Source: Rhodobiaceae bacterium (GTDB taxonomy: Bacteria; Pseudomonadota; Alphaproteobacteria; Parvibaculales; Parvibaculaceae). Taken from it: 7,305 nucleotides of DNA. Under the pieces are notes generated by a model, which was not told where the DNA came from, did no database searches, and worked only from the letters and a program-made list of their open reading frames with translations. The stretch spans positions 1 to 7,305 of the forward strand of contig NVSO02000097.1 of assembly GCA_002401305.2 (NCBI GenBank), in the 5' to 3' direction. Of this stretch, positions 1 to 7,190 are shown in pieces. The position numbers were made by a program, and so were the translations under genes. How positions within the stretch are numbered: position 1 is the stretch's first letter; each line of letters begins with the position of its first letter.

Positions 1-249
1 AACGCCTGCATAGTCCCCTAGAATATCTTTCAGCAAAAAGGGGACACCTGAAAAAGGACCCTCGATTGGTGTTTTGGCTGCGTCACGGGCTTGCTCGTCA
101 AACCGAGTTACAATTGCGTTGAGTTTTGGGTTAAGCGCTTCGGTTTTTTCGATCGCTGTTTCCAAGAGTTCAGCTGCACTGACTTGTTTTGTACGCACAA
201 GTTCACCAAGGCCCACTCCGTCATAGGTGCTGTATTCTTTGATGGTCAT
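1..249 (-). CDS. Amidase-signature family hydrolase, N-terminal fragment (runs off the window)
   Basis: The first 83 codons of a leftward gene are present, and the rest lies beyond position 1. The product begins MTIKEYSTYDGVGLGELVRT and continues with a helix-rich stretch typical of amidase-signature (AS) enzymes: VSAAELLE, then an EALNPKLNAIV segment. It reaches GVPFLLKDI at residues 68-76. In this family the lysine of that motif (here Lys74) is the general base of the Ser-cisSer-Lys triad. The two catalytic serines and the glycine/serine-rich signature would lie outside the window. AS enzymes hydrolyse amide bonds in the cytoplasm. The N-terminus resembles 6-aminohexanoate-cyclic-dimer hydrolase-like members, but substrate cannot be assigned from this fragment. 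The ATG start is supported by a GGGGAG ribosome-binding site at 258-263, 8 nt upstream. It lies 82 nt downstream of phoD on the same strand with no obvious terminator between, so co-transcription is possible. Confidence 0.85.
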   Translation of the reverse strand, partial: MTIKEYSTYDGVGLGELVRTKQVSAAELLETAIEKTEALNPKLNAIVTRFDEQARDAAKTPIEGPFSGVPFLLKDILGDYAGV

Positions 250-331
250 TGTTGTTTCTCCCCTAATCTTATTGAGCAATTATCTCGGCCAGATGGTGCC
301 TTGCTCTTACTGCGATTTTCGGTTTGTTGTT

Positions 332-2416
332 TTAGCTGAAAGCGAAATTGGGTTTGCCCCGTATCGTTTTGGGTGCAGAAATTGTGGGCGTTTCTCCCTC
401 GCTCCACGCGGGCACAGAAAACAATGTTTCGCGGACTACCGTATTTCCTTCTGGCCCAGCGTCACGTGATATGTCCCCGACATTGACGAAGGTGATGTCT
501 ACGTCATCGGATTTCACATGTACGGTCGCAAAGCCGTGGCCGTGGGAGTCCACAAAACTCAGACCCGGATTTGCGGTTTCATTGGATACCCATTTTGCCA
601 TGTTGATTGACCCGGTATAGGCGGCAATTAACCCGCTGCGAACGCCGTTGAGGAGCGTGTTGTCCCAGTTCACAATTGGTCCTTGTTCAGATGAAAATTG
701 AGTGACCTTATGAAAGGTCTCATTTACTCGGGTTGACCGTTCAGCGCCGGTAAACATGTCGCCAGAAGAGATTGAGCCGACGGCAAACTCTGGTAGTACG
801 TAATCGGTGCCATCTAGGTCGATTGGAATGCGACCGGCTGCAAATGTATGATAGTCCCCGGCGCAAGAGATGATGTTGGAAATGTTGTGGCGTTTGAAAA
901 AGCTCATCAGCTCGGATGCCTCGGAAGGAAAACCTTGCCACGCATCGGTGCCAGCGTAACCGGCCTCGAAATCAGTCAATGGCATTTTGTCCATATCTAA
1001 CCGGAAGGGCACCATGGGAATTGAATTTCCCCAAATGCGCCATTTGGATTTGGACCGGGCTATTGTTTCCTTAAACCATTCTTTTTGGACAGCCCCCAGA
1101 CAGGTTCCTGGAGGGCTGTCTTTGCGCGGGTTGGGAATGCTGGCGTCACCATAGGTCAGCTCATTTTTTGGATTGCCGTCATGGGCTGTTTTACCCGCAT
1201 CTAATTCGCGTACCAAACGGATGGGGGGCATGGGCGCCCCTTTGAGCAGTTTCTTGATTTCTTGCGTGATCACAGGCTTTGAACGGTAGGAGCGTGTATC
1301 TGTGATGATGAGATCTAAGCGGTCGCCCCAACTTTGGGTCCGATAAATTGTGAGGCTTTCCAAGGCGCTGATGTTGTCTTGGCCTTGGTGCAAAAGGGTA
1401 TCGTCAGGCGGGCCCATTGCAGCGTTGTTGATGTCGGTGGCCTCGAAGTCGGACGTGAGAATGCACGGGATGAATTCAAACCATGATCGGTTGGCGGCGA
1501 CTTTTCGTTTTTGGGCGGGTTGGCCATCCCCAAAATAAGTGTCGTGGCTTTGCCAGCAATCGTTGGTGAATTCGTGATCATCCCACGTGCAGACAAAGGG
1601 GAAGCGGGCGCGGGCGGCCTGCAAGTCTGGATCGCTCAGATAAGTTTTATACAGGTGGCGATAATCTGCGAGCGTGACTGCATATTGTGCATCTGGTTGC
1701 CAATAAGGTTTTGTGCCACTGGGAAACTTTTCGCTGCCATCGGGAAAGGCGGGCACGTTGCGAGGGGGTTTTCGTTCGGGGGGAACATCACCGATCACTT
1801 CATAGATAAAGTCGCCTAGGTGGAGAACAAAATCCAATTGTTCGTCGGGCGCGCGTTTTTTGTCTTCCTCAACTAAAGTGCGCCAAGCCCCGTAGAAACC
1901 GACCTCATATGCTTGGCAGGACGCGAACGCAAAACGGACGTCCCGGTCTGTGTTTTGAGCGGGGGCTGTGCGGGTGCGGCCGACAGTGTGATGGGTGTTG
2001 CTGCCTGCGATGAAGCGGTAGAAATATTGTGTGTCGGGCTCTAAGCCTTCTGCGAGAAAACGGACCGTGTGATCGCTCTCCATTTCTGCGCGGAGCGTGC
2101 GTTCAATGACGACTGTTTTAAAGTCTTCGGTTGAGGCGAGTTGGACCACGAGGTCAATCGGTGCATTAGGATTGCTTGGCTTTTCTATCCGGGTCCACAG
2201 CATGATGGCATCGGGTTGGGGGTCTCCTGAGGCGATGCCTTGGGGGAACTGGCAAAAGGCATCATCCATCGGTGTGGCATGGGCCACTTGCACGCGAGGG
2301 CTGAAGGGAAGCCCGGCGACACCTGCAAAGAGCCCCGTCGTGCCTGCTGCCATAAATTGCAAAAGGCGCCTTCTGGACAGCGGTTTGGACGCTGTGTGGT
2401 TGATGTTCCCCGGCAT
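332..2416 (-). CDS. phoD: PhoD-family alkaline phosphatase/phosphodiesterase, Tat-exported
   Basis: This is a complete 694-residue protein. The N-terminus carries a twin-arginine signal: SRRRLLQF at 14-21, then a hydrophobic stretch and a probable cleavage site after AHA at 45-47. That predicts folded export to the periplasm or beyond. The PhoD N-terminal domain follows (FPQGIASGDPQPDAIMLWTR, 57-76). The metallophosphatase core has FASCQ with Cys167, equivalent by motif to the iron-binding Cys of Bacillus subtilis PhoD. It also has HLGDFIYE (199-206), TWDDHEFTND (277-286), TDTRSYR (372-378), WGNSIPM (462-468) and GDYH (520-523), all expected metal or active-site segments. PhoD enzymes cleave phosphomonoesters and phosphodiesters using Fe and Ca, commonly under phosphate limitation. 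I see no Pho box upstream. A GAGGGG ribosome-binding site at 2423-2428 supports this start. The gene lies 79 nt after uvrA on the same strand. At 694 residues it is longer than the roughly 520-590 common for the family, with a long segment between the WDDHE and WGN motifs. Exact substrate is not decidable. Confidence 0.93.
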   Translation of the reverse strand: MPGNINHTASKPLSRRRLLQFMAAGTTGLFAGVAGLPFSPRVQVAHATPMDDAFCQFPQGIASGDPQPDAIMLWTRIEKPSNPNAPIDLVVQLASTEDFKTVVIERTLRAEMESDHTVRFLAEGLEPDTQYFYRFIAGSNTHHTVGRTRTAPAQNTDRDVRFAFASCQAYEVGFYGAWRTLVEEDKKRAPDEQLDFVLHLGDFIYEVIGDVPPERKPPRNVPAFPDGSEKFPSGTKPYWQPDAQYAVTLADYRHLYKTYLSDPDLQAARARFPFVCTWDDHEFTNDCWQSHDTYFGDGQPAQKRKVAANRSWFEFIPCILTSDFEATDINNAAMGPPDDTLLHQGQDNISALESLTIYRTQSWGDRLDLIITDTRSYRSKPVITQEIKKLLKGAPMPPIRLVRELDAGKTAHDGNPKNELTYGDASIPNPRKDSPPGTCLGAVQKEWFKETIARSKSKWRIWGNSIPMVPFRLDMDKMPLTDFEAGYAGTDAWQGFPSEASELMSFFKRHNISNIISCAGDYHTFAAGRIPIDLDGTDYVLPEFAVGSISSGDMFTGAERSTRVNETFHKVTQFSSEQGPIVNWDNTLLNGVRSGLIAAYTGSINMAKWVSNETANPGLSFVDSHGHGFATVHVKSDDVDITFVNVGDISRDAGPEGNTVVRETLFSVPAWSEGETPTISAPKTIRGKPNFAFS

Positions 2417-2495
2417 GTATTTCCCCTCGTCTTTCCTAGCGATCGAACCCCAGAGATTTACCCGTCAGATGATGGCGGTTTTATGTCTGGGACCT

Positions 2496-5400
2496 TCATT
2501 CTGCAGCTCTTCTGCGCGCTTTTGGTGCTGCTTTCTTAGGCGTTGCCTTTTTCGTCACAGATTTTTTGGATGTTGTTTTTGGCTTTACCTTGGCTTGGGC
2601 CTTGGTTCGGGCTTTGGCTTGGGCCTTCTTTTTGGCAGCTTCCTCTTTTGCTGCGGCTTTGCGTTCGGCGGCGGTCGGGGGAATAGGCACTTGAATCCTT
2701 TGGGACACTTTGCGTGCAGGGCCACGTCCTTTTTGGCGTCTCAGAACTTCTTTGAGGTAGTAGCCGGTGTATGACCGTGGTTCTTCTGCGACGTCTTCTG
2801 GGGTGCCAACCGCTACAATTTCACCGCCACCGTCGCCGCCCTCTGGGCCTAGGTCGATGAGCCAATCGGCGGTTTTGATGACTTCCAAATTGTGTTCGAT
2901 TACGACAACAGTGTTGCCGGTGTCGACAAGCTCATGCAGCACATCGAGCAGTTTTTTGACGTCGTGAAAATGCAGGCCTGTTGTCGGTTCGTCGAGAATG
3001 TAAAAGGTGCGGCCTGTGGCGCGGCGAGCCAATTCCTTTGCCAGTTTTATTCGTTGCGCTTCACCGCCAGACAGGGTTGTCGCCTGTTGGCCTACTTTGA
3101 TGTAGCCCAAGCCAACGCGTTTTAGGACGTCCATCTTTTCGCGCACTGTGGGTACGGCTTTAAAGAAGGCGGCGGCTTCATCTACAGTCATGTCTAAGAT
3201 GTCGGCGATGGATTTGTCTTTGAACTTCACTTCCAAGGTTTCGCGGTTGTAGCGCGCGCCGTGGCAGGTGTCGCACTCTACGTAGACATCCGGCAAGAAG
3301 TGCATTTCGATTTTGATGACGCCGTCACCTTGGCAGGCTTCACAGCGTCCGCCCTTCACGTTGAAGGAGAAGCGCCCGGGTTTGTAGCCACGGGCTTTAG
3401 ACTCAGGCAGGCCCGAAAACCAGTCCCGGATATGGGTGAAGGAGCCGGTGTATGTTGCCGGGTTTGACCTGGGTGTCCGGCCAATCGGTGACTGATCAAT
3501 GTCGATGATTTTATCGATATGCTCGAGGCCCTCGAGGGTGTCAAATTGTGCGGGGTGGTCGCGGGCGTTGTTGAGCTTGCGCGCCATGCCTTTATAGAGG
3601 GTTTCAATCAACAAGGTAGACTTGCCGCCGCCCGATACGCCCGTGACGCAGGTGAAGGTGCCCAGCGGAATTGTCGCGCTGACGTTTTTAAGATTGTTGC
3701 CATTTGCTCCATGAACCGTGATGGCGCGTTTGGTCGAAATGGCGCGACGGGCAGAAGGCACTTCAATTTGTTGTACGCCGGTAAGGTATTGTCCGGTCAA
3801 GCTGTTGGGATTTGCCATGACTTCGCTAGGGGTGCCTTTGGCTGTGATTTCACCCCCGTGGATACCCGCACCGGGGCCGATGTCGACCACATAATCGGCG
3901 GAGCGAATGGCATCTTCATCATGCTCCACGACGATGACAGTGTTACCCAAATCTCGTAAGCGTTTGAGCGTTTCAATCAGGCGGTCATTGTCGCGTTGGT
4001 GCAAGCCAATGGAGGGCTCGTCGAGGACGTAGAGGACACCTGTGAGGCCTGACCCAATTTGAGATGCCAGACGAATACGTTGGGATTCGCCGCCTGAAAG
4101 AGTGCCGGAGTTGCGGGACAAAGAGAGGTAGTCCAAGCCGACATTATTGAGAAAGTGCAGGCGTTCTCGAATTTCTTTGAGGACCCGCTCGCCAATCGCG
4201 TTTTGCTTTTTGGTAAGGCGTTTATGGAGGTCTGCATACCAGGCATCGGCGTCTTTGATCGAGAGTTGGGTGATCTCAGCGATATGTTTGTGGTCGACTT
4301 TGACAGCGAGGGCTTCTTCTTTGAGGCGGTAGCCACTGCAATCGTCGCAGGCTGTTACGTCCTGGAATTTTTCGATTTCCTCGCGGGACCACGCACTATC
4401 GGTTTCACGCCAGCGGCGTTCCAGATTTGGGATCACGCCTTCAAAGGGTTTCTTGGTTTTGTAAGAGCGCATACCGTCATCATATGAAAAGACGATGATA
4501 TCTTCGCCTGAACCATAGAGGATTGCATCGCGGCCCTTTTTAGGAATTTCATTCCACGGATCGAAGAAGGAAAAGCCATAATGGTTGGCGATGGCTTGAA
4601 GGGTTTGTGTGTAATAGGGCGAAGTGGATTTTGACCACGGGGCGACCGCGCCGTCTTTCATCGACAGGTTTTCGTCAGGAATAACGAGACCGGGATCGAT
4701 GATATATTGCGTACCCAAACCATCGCACGCAGGACAGGCGCCAAAGGGGTTGTTGAAGGAAAACAGGCGCGGTTCAATTTCATCAATTGTGAAGCCGGAC
4801 ACGGGGCAGGCGAAGCGGGCGGAAAACACAATTCGCTCTGGGTCCGCATCCTCTTCGGTTTTGTCTGCCATCTCAGCAACCGCAATGCCGTCGGTAAGTT
4901 GGAGGGCGATCTCCATGGAGTCCGCCACGCGGTTGCCAAGGTCTGTACGCACGACAAGACGGTCGACGACGACGTCGATGTTGTGTTTGAGTTTTTTGTC
5001 TAGGGCGGGCACGTCTTCAAGCTCGTAGAAGGTGCCGTCGATTTTGACCCGCTGGAAACCTTTCTTCATCAGTTCGGCGAACTCTTTTCGGTATTCACCC
5101 TTACGGCCACGCACAATGGGGGCCAGCAAATAAAGCCGTGTGCCTTCAGGAAGGGCCATGATTTTATCAACCATCTGGCTGACGGTTTGGCTTTCAATGG
5201 GCAGTCCGGTTGTGGGCGAATAGGGGATGCCGATGCGGGCCCAAAGCAGGCGCATGTAGTCGTAGATTTCAGTGACCGTGCCAACGGTTGAACGCGGGTT
5301 GCGCGAGGTGGTTTTCTGCTCAATGGAAATGGCAGGCGACAGGCCGTCGATCTGATCGACGTCCGGTTTTTGCATCATTTCCAAAAACTGCCGAGCGTAA

Positions 5401-5579
5401 GCAGAGAGGCTTTCCACGTAGCGGCGCTGGCCCTCCGCATAGATCGTGTCAAATGCGAGGGATGATTTACCCGAACCTGACAGGCCCGTGATGACAATCA
5501 ATTTGTCGCGCGGAAGTTCAATGCTGATGTTTTTCAGATTGTGCTCACGCGCACCGGTAATGACGAGGTTCTTTTGCAT
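2496..5579 (-). CDS. uvrA: Excinuclease ABC subunit A (UvrA) with a basic C-terminal tail
   Basis: UvrA is the cytoplasmic DNA-damage sensor of nucleotide excision repair. As a dimer it loads UvrB at lesions using two ABC ATPase modules. All hallmarks are present in the 1027 residues. NBD1 has Walker A GLSGSGKS at 32-39, signature LSGGE at 494-498 and Walker B ending LDEPS at 519-523. NBD2 has Walker [10 protein letters not shown] at 647-655, LSGGE at 836-840 and LDEPT at 862-866. The UvrB-binding and insertion regions lie between about 120 and 400. The C-terminal zinc module is intact (CEAC 746-749, CDTC 769-772). The first module has only three of four cysteines (Cys258, Ser261, Cys282, Cys285). 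CDDC at 411-414 precedes the signature. The conserved enzyme ends near LKEVL (residue 946), close to the usual length of about 940. A tail of some 80 residues rich in Lys and Ala follows. The ribosome-binding site is weak (TTGAG, near 5586-5590). The gene follows an acetyltransferase by 78 nt on the same strand and is probably expressed from that gene's promoter and SOS box. Confidence 0.97.
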   Translation of the reverse strand: MQKNLVITGAREHNLKNISIELPRDKLIVITGLSGSGKSSLAFDTIYAEGQRRYVESLSAYARQFLEMMQKPDVDQIDGLSPAISIEQKTTSRNPRSTVGTVTEIYDYMRLLWARIGIPYSPTTGLPIESQTVSQMVDKIMALPEGTRLYLLAPIVRGRKGEYRKEFAELMKKGFQRVKIDGTFYELEDVPALDKKLKHNIDVVVDRLVVRTDLGNRVADSMEIALQLTDGIAVAEMADKTEEDADPERIVFSARFACPVSGFTIDEIEPRLFSFNNPFGACPACDGLGTQYIIDPGLVIPDENLSMKDGAVAPWSKSTSPYYTQTLQAIANHYGFSFFDPWNEIPKKGRDAILYGSGEDIIVFSYDDGMRSYKTKKPFEGVIPNLERRWRETDSAWSREEIEKFQDVTACDDCSGYRLKEEALAVKVDHKHIAEITQLSIKDADAWYADLHKRLTKKQNAIGERVLKEIRERLHFLNNVGLDYLSLSRNSGTLSGGESQRIRLASQIGSGLTGVLYVLDEPSIGLHQRDNDRLIETLKRLRDLGNTVIVVEHDEDAIRSADYVVDIGPGAGIHGGEITAKGTPSEVMANPNSLTGQYLTGVQQIEVPSARRAISTKRAITVHGANGNNLKNVSATIPLGTFTCVTGVSGGGKSTLLIETLYKGMARKLNNARDHPAQFDTLEGLEHIDKIIDIDQSPIGRTPRSNPATYTGSFTHIRDWFSGLPESKARGYKPGRFSFNVKGGRCEACQGDGVIKIEMHFLPDVYVECDTCHGARYNRETLEVKFKDKSIADILDMTVDEAAAFFKAVPTVREKMDVLKRVGLGYIKVGQQATTLSGGEAQRIKLAKELARRATGRTFYILDEPTTGLHFHDVKKLLDVLHELVDTGNTVVVIEHNLEVIKTADWLIDLGPEGGDGGGEIVAVGTPEDVAEEPRSYTGYYLKEVLRRQKGRGPARKVSQRIQVPIPPTAAERKAAAKEEAAKKKAQAKARTKAQAKVKPKTTSKKSVTKKATPKKAAPKARRRAAE
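2499..2669 (-). other. Lys/Ala-rich, histone H1-like tail of UvrA
   Basis: This stretch encodes UvrA residues 971-1027. It is dominated by Lys, Ala, Arg and some Pro/Thr, with runs such as [17 protein letters not shown] and a final ARRRAAE. Such composition is typical of disordered nucleic-acid-binding tails, for example bacterial histone H1-like proteins. It lies beyond the conserved end of UvrA. It contains an in-frame 14-bp direct repeat (2590-2603 and 2614-2627, offset 24 bp, or 8 codons) encoding KAQAK twice, which suggests growth by short tandem duplication. A DNA-binding role is inferred, not shown. Confidence 0.75.
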
Positions 5580-5657
5580 GGTTTACTCAAGTGGCTTTCG
5601 GTCTGACATGATCGGACTGTGTTGACATAGTGAGGATGATTGGTACCAGCGCGCAGA

Positions 5658-6176
5658 CTACTCTTTTTGGGAGAGATAGTCTTGACGGTCCAATGCGAAA
5701 TAGTTGTGGAGCCATTTTGACTTCATGATGTCTTTCTCATATTTGAGGCCGAGCTTTTTCATAACAGCTTGGGACGGGGCGTTATCGGGCAAAATGACGG
5801 CCACGATGCGGGGCAAATTGAGGGTGCGAAACCCGTGCTCCAATAGTTTTGCCGCGGCTTCGGTTGCGTAGCCTTTGTTTTGAAACTCCGGCACGAAGTG
5901 GTAGCCAATTTCGGGTTCGCCGGTTTCTGGCAGGACTTGTAAGCAGGCTTGGCCCACAAAATCCCCGGTTTCCTTTTCCCGTACAGTCCACCATCCCAGC
6001 TTTTTCTCCGCAAATAATGCGCGCTTGGTGTCGAGTATGGCTTGGGTTTCCTCGAGGCTCATAGGAGTGTCGAGCCAGAAAAAGACCCGTAGATCGCCCG
6101 TTAAGCGATGCATAAGGGCTGCTTCGTCCGCCTGATAGGGGGCTAAGGACAATCTAGGGGTGGCAAGCTGGCTCAT
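5658..6176 (-). CDS. GNAT-family N-acetyltransferase (RimJ/RimL-like)
   Basis: The 172-residue product starts MSQLATPRLSLAPYQ and fits the RimJ/RimL-type branch of the GNAT fold (Acetyltransf_3 class). This branch transfers acetyl from acetyl-CoA to protein N-termini or small-molecule amines in the cytoplasm. Motif A, the acetyl-CoA pyrophosphate-binding segment, is PEIGYHFVPEFQNKGYATEA at about 88-107, with the Q-x-x-G-x-A loop QNKGYA at 99-104. Motif B is the NAPSQAVMKKLGL stretch at 132-144, with the family Asn and Ser. The frame stays open to an ATG at 6317. I chose 6176 because homologous GNATs begin with this T-x-R-L-x-L strand, and the upstream 47 residues are low-quality and would cover the SOS box. 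A possible GGAG lies about 12 nt before the chosen start. The gene lies between uvrA (78 nt downstream) and the control region shared with ssb. The substrate is unknown. Confidence 0.87.
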   Translation of the reverse strand: MSQLATPRLSLAPYQADEAALMHRLTGDLRVFFWLDTPMSLEETQAILDTKRALFAEKKLGWWTVREKETGDFVGQACLQVLPETGEPEIGYHFVPEFQNKGYATEAAAKLLEHGFRTLNLPRIVAVILPDNAPSQAVMKKLGLKYEKDIMKSKWLHNYFALDRQDYLSQKE

Positions 6177-6430
6177 GGTCGCGATTGACTCCGAGAAGGA
6201 GGGTGAACATAATGAGAACAAATCAGTTTTGATCGATTCTGACAAGGCTGAGTTTCTGAAATGCGTCTGAGGGCCTGGTGGAACGCCTTCAGCTGTGGAC
6301 AGTTCAATTTGGGGCATGGCGTCAGCTGGACGATTCAGCTAGGGTCACCTCCCGTATTTTGCTGCGTTTATTAAGTGGGGCCACAGCCTCAGAAATACTA
6401 GCGCAGTCCTTGAGAATTTGGAGATTTCGT
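6177..6430. promoter_or_regulatory. Divergent control region between the acetyltransferase/uvrA side and ssb
   Basis: These 254 bases have no credible gene and separate two divergent units, so they must hold promoters for both. Besides the SOS box they contain three GANTC sites (6187-6191, 6235-6239, 6332-6336), the target of the CcrM methyltransferase in many Alphaproteobacteria. I could not identify convincing -35/-10 pairs for ssb. An AT-rich stretch near 6355-6375 is the likeliest -10 area. Confidence 0.6.
6205..6219 (-). promoter_or_regulatory. Predicted LexA operator (alphaproteobacterial SOS box)
   Basis: The plus strand reads GAACATAATGAGAAC, that is GAAC-N7-GAAC. On the minus strand this is GTTC-N7-GTTC, an exact match to the direct-repeat LexA box known for Alphaproteobacteria and known upstream of uvrA in that class. 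It sits 28 nt upstream of the chosen acetyltransferase ATG and about 211 nt from the ssb ATG, so it most likely controls leftward transcription. An imperfect -10-like CATTAT (minus strand, 6209-6214) falls inside the box, which would fit repression by occlusion, but I could not find a matching -35. Confidence 0.8.
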
Positions 6431-6985
6431 ATGGCCGGCAGCGTCAATAAAGTCATTCTGGTTGGTAATCTGGGCGCTGACCCTGAAATTCGCAACACGC
6501 AAGATGGGCGTCCGATCGCTAATCTGCGCATTGCAACGTCTGAAACATGGCGCGATAAAAACTCTGGCGAGCGCAAAGAACGCACAGAATGGCACCGCGT
6601 AGTGATTTTCAACGAAGGTCTCTGCCGGGTCTGCGAGCAATATTTGAAGAAGGGCGCCAAAGTTTACATTGAAGGCCAGCTTCAAACCCGTAAATGGCAA
6701 GACCAAAGCGGCCAAGACCGCTATAGCACCGAGATTGTGCTGCAAGGCTTCAATTCAACATTGACCATGCTTGATGGACGCAGCGGCGGCCAAGGTGGCG
6801 GCGGCGGTGACTTCGGTGGCGGGGGTGCTTCTTCTGGTGGTTACGGCGGCGGCAACAATGAGGGCGGCTACGGCGGCGGTTCTGGTGGTCAAGGTGGCGG
6901 GCAGGGCGGTCAAGGTGGCCAAGGCGGCGGCCAAGGTGGCGGCGGGTCGTTCAATCAAGACATGGATGATGAAATCCCATTTTAA
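6431..6985 (+). CDS. ssb: Single-stranded DNA-binding protein (SSB)
   Basis: SSB coats and protects single-stranded DNA in replication, recombination and repair, and recruits partners through its C-terminal tip. The 184-residue product begins [20 protein letters not shown], the standard start of the OB-fold domain. The fold continues through [13 protein letters not shown] and [16 protein letters not shown] and ends about residue 112. Residues 119-172 form a very glycine/glutamine-rich flexible linker. The protein ends DMDDEIPF (177-184), the canonical acidic tip that binds partner proteins. The ATG at 6431 is chosen over an upstream in-frame ATG (6278). It matches the SSB N-terminus exactly and has a GGAG ribosome-binding site at 6420-6423, 7 nt upstream. 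Transcription is divergent from the acetyltransferase-uvrA unit and ends at the terminator at 7029-7060, so ssb appears monocistronic. Confidence 0.97.
   Translation: MAGSVNKVILVGNLGADPEIRNTQDGRPIANLRIATSETWRDKNSGERKERTEWHRVVIFNEGLCRVCEQYLKKGAKVYIEGQLQTRKWQDQSGQDRYSTEIVLQGFNSTLTMLDGRSGGQGGGGGDFGGGGASSGGYGGGNNEGGYGGGSGGQGGGQGGQGGQGGGQGGGGSFNQDMDDEIPF
6785..6946 (+). repeat. Gly/Gln-rich low-complexity repeats in the ssb linker
   Basis: The linker DNA contains five copies of the 12-mer GGYCAAGGYGGC, at 6788-6799, 6887-6898, 6908-6919, 6917-6928 and 6929-6940. The copies at 6887 and 6908 are identical, and those at 6917 and 6929 are adjacent. They encode G-Q-G-G units. The region is likely to vary in length between relatives by replication slippage while staying in frame. 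Confidence 0.85.
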
Positions 6986-7190
6986 GCGGCTTGATGCCTG
7001 CTAAATAGTATCGCTGACTAATATAGTGAGAGCTCGCCTTATGGCGGGCTCTTTTGTTTTGGAGAATTTTTGAGTCTAAGAATGAGGTTTTTAAGGACTG
7101 AAATTTGGTTTCCGTCGCGCGTGTTTGAATTCTTATATTTTTCCTTGTTATTTCAATGGCTTACGCGGATTTTTGAGGCGAGGATGACCG
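6986..7190. other. Intergenic spacer after ssb
   Basis: Apart from the ssb terminator, this stretch is AT-rich (notably 7060-7160), full of stop codons, and holds no gene that I can support. It may carry the promoter of a rightward gene beginning near 7191. The best match I saw, TTGAAT with a 17-nt spacer to TTATTT in the 7125-7155 area, is weak. Confidence 0.5.
7029..7060 (+). terminator. Rho-independent terminator of ssb
   Basis: A 10-bp stem is formed by 7029-7038 and 7043-7052, with one G-T wobble and a TTAT loop. A T-rich tract TTTTGTTTT (7052-7060) follows. It begins 43 nt after the ssb stop codon. The opposite strand has no T-run after the hairpin, so it should work only rightward. 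Confidence 0.92.

Noticed and set aside
2449..2490. An inverted repeat (CCCAGA ... TCTGGG) between uvrA and phoD as a terminator
   Set aside because: The stem is only about 6 bp with a loop of some 30 nt and no T-run, so it is not a credible intrinsic terminator.
2097..2774. A 225-codon rightward open frame spanning the phoD start and the uvrA end
   Set aside because: It lies antisense to two well-supported genes. Its low-complexity Phe/Leu/Gly-rich C-terminal half is the mirror of the UvrA Lys/Ala tail, so it is a shadow frame.
6177..6317. A 47-residue N-terminal extension of the acetyltransferase starting at the ATG at 6317
   Set aside because: The extension does not resemble GNAT sequence and would place the SOS box inside the coding region. 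The internal ATG at 6176 begins at the normal GNAT N-terminus.
6278..6430. A 51-residue N-terminal extension of SSB
   Set aside because: [14 protein letters not shown] at 6431 is the standard SSB start and has a proper GGAG site. The upstream residues are unlike any SSB.
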